Below, piece by piece: positions 1 through 6,310 of a stretch of 13,092 nt of DNA. Below the pieces are notes generated by a model that had not been told where the DNA came from, made no database searches, and saw only the letters and a list, made by a program, of their open reading frames with translations. Within the stretch, counting starts at the first letter, position 1; each line of letters opens with the position of its first letter. Position numbers and translations under genes: made by a program. Origin of the DNA: a bacterium. GTDB lineage: Bacteria > Thermosulfidibacterota > Thermosulfidibacteria > Thermosulfidibacterales > Thermosulfidibacteraceae. The stretch covers positions 1 to 13,092 of the forward strand of contig JALVZS010000039.1 in the NCBI GenBank assembly GCA_027022065.1, given 5' to 3'.

Positions 1-2
1 AG

Positions 3-608
3 TATGCTGAAAGGATTCTATCCAAGGGGGTTTTCCCCGGAAGCAATGAAACTCAAGTGGGGGCATCCGGGAACGCTAATCTGGTGCTCATGGGAACCTT
101 TGTATCTGGTAACTTTTCTGAGGCAGAAGTTTATGATGCTAAAGAAAGCAAGCTTTACAAGGTGCATCCTGGAGACGAAGTAAAGGGGCTCAAGGTTGTT
201 CTGATAACTGGGAGGAGTTTGGTTCTGTCTGGCGGAGGGAGCAAACTAACTCTTTCTGTTTTTTCCAGAGAGGCGGAAGGCGTGAGAAACGTGATGGCTC
301 GCTTTGGCGGGGGTGCCCCGGTTGTAACCGTTCCAGAAGCTTCTTCAACCGGTTTAGTAAGAGCTTCCCAATCCAAAAAAACAACTGTTAGTAAAGCTAG
401 GGGGAAGGCTGTCAAAGGATCCGGTTCTAAGCAAATTTCTAACCCTGAGGTTCTTGGGAAGAGAAACTTTGTAAACCCTGGCAAGACAATTCCTCCAAAA
501 GACTTTGTAAGTTTCCTCAGAAATCTTATTAAAAGTAGCAAAGGTAACAGAAAGAAAATTTCTTCTCCTCCGCCATTTTTAAAGCTTCTTCAAGGAAAGC
601 ACAAGTAG
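3..608 (+). CDS. GspC/PilP-like HR-domain protein, C-terminal part (5' end outside window)
   Basis: The frame is open to the left edge: codons from position 3 run without a stop into a GTG at 57 that could be mistaken for a start. The upstream residues (YAERILSKGVFPG) fit the family, so the gene is probably cut by the window edge. About 201 residues are visible. The first 90 match the HR domain of type II secretion GspC/PulC: NLVLMGT, then an Ala/Glu-Val strand, YKV..GDEVKG..V, and a closing hydrophobic-Gly-Gly stretch ending in LTLSVFS. In known systems this inner-membrane-anchored periplasmic domain contacts the secretin GspD. The remaining 110 residues are Ser/Lys-rich and low complexity, ending in a basic tail. 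I see no PDZ domain there. A PilP-like pilus protein is the main alternative. The next gene starts 37 bp downstream on the same strand, so the two may be co-transcribed. The fold is inferred from pattern only. Confidence 0.6.
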   Translation, partial: YAERILSKGVFPGSNETQVGASGNANLVLMGTFVSGNFSEAEVYDAKESKLYKVHPGDEVKGLKVVLITGRSLVLSGGGSKLTLSVFSREAEGVRNVMARFGGGAPVVTVPEASSTGLVRASQSKKTTVSKARGKAVKGSGSKQISNPEVLGKRNFVNPGKTIPPKDFVSFLRNLIKSSKGNRKKISSPPPFLKLLQGKHK

Positions 609-645
609 TGGCAAGTTATTTGCTTCTTTTGGTGGGGGGGTGGGG

Positions 646-1431
646 ATGCGAACGTTTGTTGTTGGGATAATACTTGTGTTTTCTCTTTTGTCGCCCTTTG
701 TAGGCTGGGCAGGATCCGGTTACGATAACGCTTCTATAGCGGAGTACGTGGTGCAGGAGATAAACACCTTTCGTTCTGGACCTGTATCCTTTGCTGACCG
801 GCACGGTATCTTAGCTGAGGTTCAGACCCAATGGGGCGCACACTTTGACCTCCTTCAGACTCTTCAGCCTTTGGAGCTTGATTCTGCTCTTTCTCAAATT
901 GCTTACGAGAGATTAAACGCCATGATTCAGGGGAAGGAACTTCCTGATCTTTTGGAGCGGGTCAAGCAGGTACTTGGCCTTAAAAGGGTATATGCTTTGG
1001 ATGCGCTTTCATACATAGCTTTTGAGAACTACATTCCTCCAGAGGAAGCCGTATCTTACATGCTAATTAGCATGGAGATTAATGCATTACTTATGAAAGG
1101 CACACAATCCGTTCCTCTTGTTTTTCCTTCTTTCAACAGAGTAGGCGTAGCCTTTACGATAGCCAGACTCTCCATAGACGGAGTTCCCATGAACGTTTAT
1201 GTGCTTTACTTGGTCTTTGCCGATGACGCTAGTAGCGGTAGTTACATAGAAGGCAGAAACTATCCTGATATTCTCAAGGTTTATAGAAGTAACGCGCTTG
1301 CTTTGGTTGAGCCTTTAATCTTTCCTGATGGTTCCTTCTATGCTCCCATGCCTCCCGGCAATTACACATTTGTGGTTGGAAAGACTGTCTTCACAGCTCA
1401 TATAGATTTTCCGTTGATCTTTGTTTTTTAG
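646..1431 (+). CDS. Exported protein with degenerate CAP/SCP-like domain
   Basis: ATG at 646 is chosen over GTG at 640 because the G-rich Shine-Dalgarno-like stretch at 631-640 lies 5 nt before it and a signal peptide follows directly (MRTFVVGIILVFSLL, cleavage near residue 22-24). The 261-aa product follows the CAP/SCP (cysteine-rich secretory, PR-1) pattern: an N-terminal helix with INTFRSGP at 39-46, LELDSALSQIA near 76-86, FENY at 126-129 in place of the GEN motif, SMEINALL at 142-149 where families have S-x-G-H-R, then FNRVGVAFT at 163-171 and a closing strand VYVLYLVFAD. The usual His of the second motif is absent, so any metal or catalytic site is likely lost. After residue 193 comes a short tail of about 68 residues with GSFYAPMPPGNYTF, like a small carboxypeptidase-regulatory beta unit. 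It lies 37 bp after the GspC-like gene and converges on the protease gene with a 4-bp overlap. The CAP call is pattern-based. Confidence 0.55.
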   Translation: MRTFVVGIILVFSLLSPFVGWAGSGYDNASIAEYVVQEINTFRSGPVSFADRHGILAEVQTQWGAHFDLLQTLQPLELDSALSQIAYERLNAMIQGKELPDLLERVKQVLGLKRVYALDALSYIAFENYIPPEEAVSYMLISMEINALLMKGTQSVPLVFPSFNRVGVAFTIARLSIDGVPMNVYVLYLVFADDASSGSYIEGRNYPDILKVYRSNALALVEPLIFPDGSFYAPMPPGNYTFVVGKTVFTAHIDFPLIFVF

Positions 1432-2891
1432 CGGGCTCCGAGGTATACACTTCTGTTGCAAACGGCACCGTGTGAGCAAAGTAGCACTTCCTTAACAATT
1501 AAGGGTTCTTCGTGACTGCTGTTCCAGCAGCTCCATATCTCTCCTTTGGGCAGGTTTAAGGTGAAAAGATCCTCGCTGTTTGTTTCAAAAGATCCATTTG
1601 CGGTTTCTTCCGTGGTTTTTAGAAAGAGGCTGTAAGATTCTTCCCTAGGTGAGTGTATGAACAGGCACTCTTTGGTTCCTTCCTCCAATTTCGGAGGGAA
1701 GCTGAGCTCAAAAGTTGCTTCAGGGAACTGAGCAATTTCTATTTCACTTCTTGCCAGCTTAAACGGGTTTTGTGTGTATCCGTATAGCCAGTAGGTCCCA
1801 TTTACGCTTCCAGAAATCAGGGCTTGGTTGTTCAACACGTCTAAATTTAAATCTCTTGAGCTGAAAAAGCCCGTGTGTTCAGTGCTTCCTGTAAGGTGCA
1901 CTTTTACGATATCTGAAAATGTTACGGTCACCCTTCTGGGTACCAGCCTGTAGTTTCCTGAAATAGCTTCTATTAAGCTTTCAAACGCGTTTACCCTACC
2001 GAAGCCAAAAGCCTCGTCGTAACCTGGGTATCCCAGATCCGTGCTGCCCCTGGCTAGGTACAGCTTTATTTCCTCTGCGGTAAGGCCCTTCTCTGCCAGA
2101 AGGGCGGCCACCCCTGCGGCTATGGCAGAGGAAAAGGAGGTTCCCTCAACCAGTCCAATGCTTCCGCTGGGGTAAAGCGCCTCTATGTTGTCCGCGGGAG
2201 CGGATACGAAGACTTTATTTCCGGTGTTTGAGAAGGCATAGGGCTCGTTTCCCGATGTTCCAGATACCGCTAGGGCTTTAGGGCTGGATGCCGGAAAGTC
2301 AACTTTGCTTAACGCTTCGTTTCCTGCTGCTGCGGTCACTACCACTCCCTCTGACCAAAGTCTGGTTATTAGCCTGTCAACCTCTGGATTTTCCTCCAAG
2401 CTTATGCTCAGGTTAACCACCCTTATTTCGGGATGGTCGGGTATTAGACTCAGCACGTATCTCAGGGCTTCTATGAAGGCATTTGAGTCAAAGTAAGCCT
2501 CTCCTCCGGGGTTTATTTTTACGGGAACGATTTTTGCACACGGCGCAACTTTGGCTATAACGCTGGCTACAGCCGTTCCGTGTCCGTACAGGTCCATCGC
2601 GTCCGAGTCGTCGTCTCCAAAGTCGTAGGACAGACTGAGCTCCAGGTGCTCTCTAAGGTCTGAAAGCAGGTAGTTTGCGCCTGAGTCAACGTCCACTATG
2701 GCAACATTTCTGCCGCAGGATATTAAATGGGCCAGTTTAAGTTCCAGTGTTTCTTCAAATCTGCCATTTTTAAACGCCCCGCAGGCATAGAGGAGCCTTC
2801 CCGGGAATGTGCCACCGAAGCAGTAAGTGGTTAAAATTAACCACCACAAAAAGCAAAAAACGACGTTTGTTTTCCTAAGTGTATGATACAT
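1428..2891 (-). CDS. Secreted subtilisin-family (S8) serine protease
   Basis: A 487-aa peptidase with a signal peptide (hydrophobic VVFCFLWWLILTTYCFGG). ATG at 2891 is chosen because GGAGG (2900-2904, minus strand) sits 8 nt upstream. The in-frame GTG at 2906 overlaps that ribosome binding site and is unlikely. The catalytic set is complete: Asp69 in DSGANYLLSDL, His104 in YGHGTAVAS, oxyanion Asn191 in TAAAGN and Ser252 in GTSFSSAIAAGVAALL. The VVNLSIS strand typical of S8 enzymes is near residues 158-164. Only about 40 residues separate the signal peptide from the Asp strand, and no I9-type propeptide is visible. Residues from about 305 onward form a beta-rich C-terminal region of about 180 residues with several Cys, perhaps for binding or anchoring. 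It should cleave proteins outside the cytoplasm; substrates are unknown, and neighbouring surface proteins are candidates. It is divergent from the 1051-aa protein gene, and palindromic operator-like sites lie in between and inside its 5' codons. Confidence 0.93.
   Translation of the reverse strand: MYHTLRKTNVVFCFLWWLILTTYCFGGTFPGRLLYACGAFKNGRFEETLELKLAHLISCGRNVAIVDVDSGANYLLSDLREHLELSLSYDFGDDDSDAMDLYGHGTAVASVIAKVAPCAKIVPVKINPGGEAYFDSNAFIEALRYVLSLIPDHPEIRVVNLSISLEENPEVDRLITRLWSEGVVVTAAAGNEALSKVDFPASSPKALAVSGTSGNEPYAFSNTGNKVFVSAPADNIEALYPSGSIGLVEGTSFSSAIAAGVAALLAEKGLTAEEIKLYLARGSTDLGYPGYDEAFGFGRVNAFESLIEAISGNYRLVPRRVTVTFSDIVKVHLTGSTEHTGFFSSRDLNLDVLNNQALISGSVNGTYWLYGYTQNPFKLARSEIEIAQFPEATFELSFPPKLEEGTKECLFIHSPREESYSLFLKTTEETANGSFETNSEDLFTLNLPKGEIWSCWNSSHEEPLIVKEVLLCSHGAVCNRSVYLGAR
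2827..2844. promoter_or_regulatory. Palindromic operator-like site 1 (intragenic)
   Basis: GTGGTTAA (2827-2834) and its exact inverse TTAACCAC (2837-2844) flank a 2-nt AA centre. It lies inside the protease coding sequence, about 47-64 nt downstream of its start codon on the minus strand, in signal-peptide codons. The same arms recur upstream of the gene, so it is read as a downstream operator for a dimeric regulator. The regulator is not encoded in the window. Confidence 0.5.
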
Positions 2892-2907
2892 AGTGCGTTC
2901 CTCCACC

Positions 2908-2921
2908 GGTTAGATTTAACC
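2908..2921. promoter_or_regulatory. Palindromic operator-like site 2 (imperfect)
   Basis: GGTTAGATTTAACC is an inverted repeat with one mismatched pair and the same GGTTAAA/TTTAACC arms as site 3. Its centre is 21 bp (two helical turns) from the centre of site 3, which would put two bound dimers on the same face of the DNA. It lies just upstream of the protease ribosome binding site and so inside the probable promoter or leader. Confidence 0.5.
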
Positions 2922-2924
2922 AGC

Positions 2925-2946
2925 GGGTGGTTAAATTTAACCACCC
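2925..2946. promoter_or_regulatory. Perfect 22-bp palindrome, operator-like site 3
   Basis: A perfect 22-bp inverted repeat: core GTGGTTAAATTTAACCAC at 2927-2944, extended by GG on the left and CC on the right. It sits in the divergent region between the protease and the 1051-aa protein, about 34 bp upstream of the protease start and 140 bp upstream of the other start. GC-rich arms around an AT-rich centre look like a transcription factor site; no T-run follows, so a terminator is unlikely. Confidence 0.6.
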
Positions 2947-2955
2947 TTAGCCGGT

Positions 2956-2963
2956 GTGGTTAA
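2956..2963. promoter_or_regulatory. Operator half-site
   Basis: A single GTGGTTAA arm, identical to the left arms of sites 1 and 3, without a matching right arm. It lies 10 bp beyond site 3 on the side of the 1051-aa protein gene. It could be a weak half-site or chance; its identity to the arms and its closeness to the array favour the former. Confidence 0.3.
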
Positions 2964-3084
2964 GTCCTGGTTTTCTATGTAAAAACCTCAAACTACGGTT
3001 TTTCTCAAGATCTCTTGAAAAGTGGCATGGGCTTTGCTCTTAAGATTATAGGCAGGGATAAAACTGTAAAAGGAGGGGTGATTC

Positions 3085-6000
3085 ATGAGCGCAAAGCGGT
3101 GGAAATTTTTAAGCGTGCTCCTGCTAGCATTATCGTTTGTGTTGTTGCCGTTTGCAGGAGCTAGGGGATCTTCAGGGCAGTTTTTGTGGCTGGATGTTAG
3201 CACCGGATACCCTGTTAAAATTTTGTCAGATTTGTCAGGTGCATCTAGTCCTTCCATGGCGGTTGATGCGTCTAATAATGCGTACGTTTGTGGTTTGAAA
3301 AATTCGGCAGTTTATTTAGCTTCCACCTCTTCTAGTTGGAAAGGGGATGCTGATACTCCTGTTTTTAGCAATTTTAGCGATACTGATACTGGATGTGCAG
3401 TTGCTTTAGGTGGGGGATATCTTTATGTAGCTGGTTACAATGGCACAGAAATTTACCTGAAAAAATTTGATCTTACCGGTGGTTTAAAGGAGAATAATAA
3501 TTTCTCCCCCGGTGGCACGGTCTCAGGGCTCCAGATGTTCTACGATGCTCCCAATGGGTACTTGGTGCTGGCTTATGCCAATGACACTACGGTTTTGGTT
3601 ACAGAGGTTAACCCCAGCGATCTTAGTCCAGTCAAAACCATAGACACTAAGATAAGTGCGTCAACTTTTAAGGCAGTGCTTAATGATGGCCTGCTTGTGG
3701 TATGTGGTGAAGTAGAAGGTACACCTGAGCTTCAATGCAACACGGTCAACCTAGGTTTGCAAGATGTTGCTAAAGATTCGCCTGTTATATTTGGCAGTGA
3801 CCCTTGTAATGCCACCGGTAATTTTGCTGTAGTTACAGATGGTAATCTTTATTATGCAATTTATACGTGCGGTGGACTTGGTCAAGAGATACATGTAACT
3901 CAGTTCGATTCGCTTTTTAATACTGCTTCCACTACTTCTTTGCCGGAGATTTCCGGTAATGTAACCGGAACCGTTGATGCCGCGGCTTATGTTGACGGAA
4001 GCATAGCTCTAGCCTGGAGTAATGATAATAACTACTACAACAGGTGGCAGATAACGGACAGCGGTTACCAGAGGGTAAACCATCAAGACTTAGAGTTGCC
4101 GATTCCGTGCAGCTACCTTACCCCCATGGGGGCCAACGCCTTTGCATGCGTGGGTTCTGATGGTACTTCTTCTGATTCCATATATGTTGAGTACATAACA
4201 GAGGGCGTGGTTGACGGCTGGGGAGTTGCCTCAATAGCCTGGAACGGGGCTCTTGGAGATGGGGATACTGTTGTGGATGGTGTTAACCACGATGGCATCG
4301 TGACGGTCCTGTATACTAACAGTACGGACAGTACGAAGGATGCGTGGGTTGCTCAGTTCAGGAATACCCCTAAGTACGATCTGTACATCGGTAGCGAGGA
4401 GCTCTTGAATTCCCAGCTATTCCCAAGTGAGGGGGCCAACGTTACTATAAGGGTTCTGGATAAGGTTTGCAGTAACGAGACCTCTGAGGTTGCTTCTCCT
4501 GACACCAAGATTGTGTATTACCTCTCGAAGGATGAGTATTACAACGATACTGACAAGAAGATAGGGGAGCGCACTGTTGCCTCTTTAAACCCCGGAGAGT
4601 GCGAGGCTAATGCAGCGTTTACTGAGCTTACTATTTCATCCGAAGATCTGCTTAGCCTTTTCAAGAGCGGAGATTCGGGTTACATCATTGCATGTGTTAA
4701 CAAAGGTAACGAAACAGTAGAGATTAACCCTGATAACAACTGTGCTCATACTGCAAGCTTTACAGTGCTTGCTGCTAATATTAGTGTTTCTTTAGATGCC
4801 ATAACTCCAGATGAGGTTGAGCCTGGTTCCAATGTGACTGTTACTATCACTGTTAACAATACAGGAGGGGATTTGGCAGGTGATTCTGTTGTGAAGTTCT
4901 ATTTGAGCGGTTGCGCATCTTTTAATGCTAGTGAGGCCACTTACCTTGGTGAGATGAATGTTCCTTCTCTTGCTCCTGGAAGCACTTATACCGAGGATGT
5001 CCAGCTGACTATACCGGCTAAGATAGATAGTCCTTCCTCTGAAATGTGTATATTTGCGCAGGCAGATGCGAATAACCAGGTAATAGAGGATAGTGAGTCT
5101 GATAATGTTGCCTATAAATCGTTTAATCTCAAAGCCCCCAACTTGAAAGTCACAAGTGTAAATGTGCCTAATGACGTGAGCTATGCTCCGGGCGATGTGG
5201 TAAGCTTCAACTTCACTATAGAGAACAGTGGAACAGTAGATGTTTCAAGTGTTGAGTGGGCTGCTTATGTGAATAATAATGGCGATTGTAGCTCTGAGCT
5301 TGGGACGCTGGTTGCCGAGGGCACCTATAACGGAACCTTGGAGGCTAGTGGCAGTGTTACCGTGGCGTCCTCCTTTGAGCTGTCTGAGGTGGCTAACACA
5401 ATTTGCGTTGTTGTGGATCCTTACAACAGCATTCAGGAGACGAATGAAACTGATAATGTAGGAAGTAAGACCTTCTCGCTTACTGAAAAGCCGGATCTTG
5501 CTGTGAATTCTGTGGTGGTCTCACCTCCTAACCTTAGATCCTGCAATGGCGACAGCTGCACTAGGGCTTATGTGAGCTTCATAGTTGAAAACAATGGCTT
5601 GGAAGATGCAGGCCCGTTTGTGTGTAGCATCTACCTCAGCACTGATGAAAGCTTGAGCTCTGACGATGTGGAGATAGGTAGCACGCTGGTTGAGGGAGTT
5701 AAGAAGGGAGCTTCGGTAACTATTACTGATGTACCCCTAGTCATTCCTGCTGGTACGCCCGACGGCCAGTACTACGTGCTGGTCAAAGCCGACAGCAATA
5801 ATGACGTGGACGAGCTACTGGAGAACAACAATGTGGCTTCCAAGCAGATAACCATAGGAAACGTGAGCCAGGGCAGTGGTCAGGCTCAGCCTGTACCTTC
5901 CGGCAAGCAGATTGGGCCTGCTAACCCCGCAACGGCTCCCGTGCAGAGCAGCAACGGCCAGATCTCCGGCAGCTTCTCTTATCAGGGCGATGTGGACATA

Positions 6001-6240
6001 GTGGTGGGCTTCCTCACCTGCGATTTCAGCAGGATGTACTGGTATGATCCTGCCTCTGGAACCATGACTACGAGCTTCGCCCACAGCGGTCTTGTGACCA
6101 ACCTCAGCTTCAGCAATGTGGCTCTGCCTGAGAGTAACGGTTACCTCTTCTGGCTGGTGTCTCCCGTTGATGTAACCCAGCTTGACTTCTCAAATGGCGC
6201 GTACCTGTTGCAGTTCTACATGGTTGGTAGCTGTGATTAA
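3085..6240 (+). CDS. Large exported protein: beta-propeller-like region, CARDB-like repeats and distinct C-terminal domain
   Basis: A 1051-aa protein with a clear signal peptide (KRWKFLSVLLLALSFVLLPFAGA, cleavage near 26-28) and a strong ribosome binding site, AGGAGGGG at 3071-3078, 6 nt before ATG. Residues 30-425 contain repeated strands such as YVCGLKNSAVYLAS and YLYVAGYNGTEIYLKKFD, like SBBP-type beta-propellers. Residues from about 428, 565, 685 and 802 start four CARDB-like adhesion modules, with the family pattern of a PGS/PGD-x-V strand, N-x-G or NTG, and a closing ES-DN or EN-NN turn before the last strand. A Pro/Gln/Ser linker (about 925-955) leads to a C-terminal domain with FWLVSPV and a final Cys (about 957-1051). 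That last part recurs in the frame at the right edge of the window. Many Cys pairs suggest disulfides, and 20 N-x-S/T sequons are present. The probable role is a structural or adhesive surface protein. The gene is probably transcribed alone, from the operator region, with a hairpin after its stop. Confidence 0.8.
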   Translation: MSAKRWKFLSVLLLALSFVLLPFAGARGSSGQFLWLDVSTGYPVKILSDLSGASSPSMAVDASNNAYVCGLKNSAVYLASTSSSWKGDADTPVFSNFSDTDTGCAVALGGGYLYVAGYNGTEIYLKKFDLTGGLKENNNFSPGGTVSGLQMFYDAPNGYLVLAYANDTTVLVTEVNPSDLSPVKTIDTKISASTFKAVLNDGLLVVCGEVEGTPELQCNTVNLGLQDVAKDSPVIFGSDPCNATGNFAVVTDGNLYYAIYTCGGLGQEIHVTQFDSLFNTASTTSLPEISGNVTGTVDAAAYVDGSIALAWSNDNNYYNRWQITDSGYQRVNHQDLELPIPCSYLTPMGANAFACVGSDGTSSDSIYVEYITEGVVDGWGVASIAWNGALGDGDTVVDGVNHDGIVTVLYTNSTDSTKDAWVAQFRNTPKYDLYIGSEELLNSQLFPSEGANVTIRVLDKVCSNETSEVASPDTKIVYYLSKDEYYNDTDKKIGERTVASLNPGECEANAAFTELTISSEDLLSLFKSGDSGYIIACVNKGNETVEINPDNNCAHTASFTVLAANISVSLDAITPDEVEPGSNVTVTITVNNTGGDLAGDSVVKFYLSGCASFNASEATYLGEMNVPSLAPGSTYTEDVQLTIPAKIDSPSSEMCIFAQADANNQVIEDSESDNVAYKSFNLKAPNLKVTSVNVPNDVSYAPGDVVSFNFTIENSGTVDVSSVEWAAYVNNNGDCSSELGTLVAEGTYNGTLEASGSVTVASSFELSEVANTICVVVDPYNSIQETNETDNVGSKTFSLTEKPDLAVNSVVVSPPNLRSCNGDSCTRAYVSFIVENNGLEDAGPFVCSIYLSTDESLSSDDVEIGSTLVEGVKKGASVTITDVPLVIPAGTPDGQYYVLVKADSNNDVDELLENNNVASKQITIGNVSQGSGQAQPVPSGKQIGPANPATAPVQSSNGQISGSFSYQGDVDIVVGFLTCDFSRMYWYDPASGTMTTSFAHSGLVTNLSFSNVALPESNGYLFWLVSPVDVTQLDFSNGAYLLQFYMVGSCD

Positions 6241-6246
6241 AAAAGC

Positions 6247-6268
6247 GGAGGGGGTTAAAGCCCCCTCC
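6247..6268 (+). terminator. Terminator-like hairpin after the 1051-aa protein gene
   Basis: GGAGGGGG at 6247-6254 pairs exactly with CCCCCTCC at 6261-6268 around a 6-nt loop, 6 nt after the stop codon. The stem is strong, but only three T follow, so termination may be partial and allow some read-through into the next gene. It could also protect the 3' end of the mRNA. Confidence 0.65.
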
Positions 6269-6310
6269 TTTGCGCTAAATTAAAAACAAAACTAGAAAGG
6301 AGGAGCGAGT

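Noticed and set aside
611-630. GCAA/TTGC hairpin followed by TTCTTTT after the GspC-like gene
   Set aside because: A 4-bp stem is too weak for an intrinsic terminator.
631-645. G7 plus G4 tract before the CAP-like gene as a phase-variable repeat
   Set aside because: Seven G is short for slippage switching and the tract serves well enough as a ribosome binding region; only population sequencing could revive the idea.
2827-2963. Palindrome array as a CRISPR or mobile repeat
   Set aside because: Only three full copies and a half-site, unequal spacing, no spacer-like pattern and one copy inside a coding region; operator sites explain it better.
3015-3050. TTGAAA (3015-3020) with TTAAGA or ATTATA as promoter of the 1051-aa gene
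   Set aside because: Spacing of 19 bp or more and poor -10 matches; a promoter must exist between 2947 and 3070 but I cannot place it.
2988-3257. Minus-strand frame of 89 codons overlapping the start of the 1051-aa gene
   Set aside because: Antisense to the strong ribosome binding site and signal peptide of a convincing gene; its residues show no signal peptide or domain pattern.
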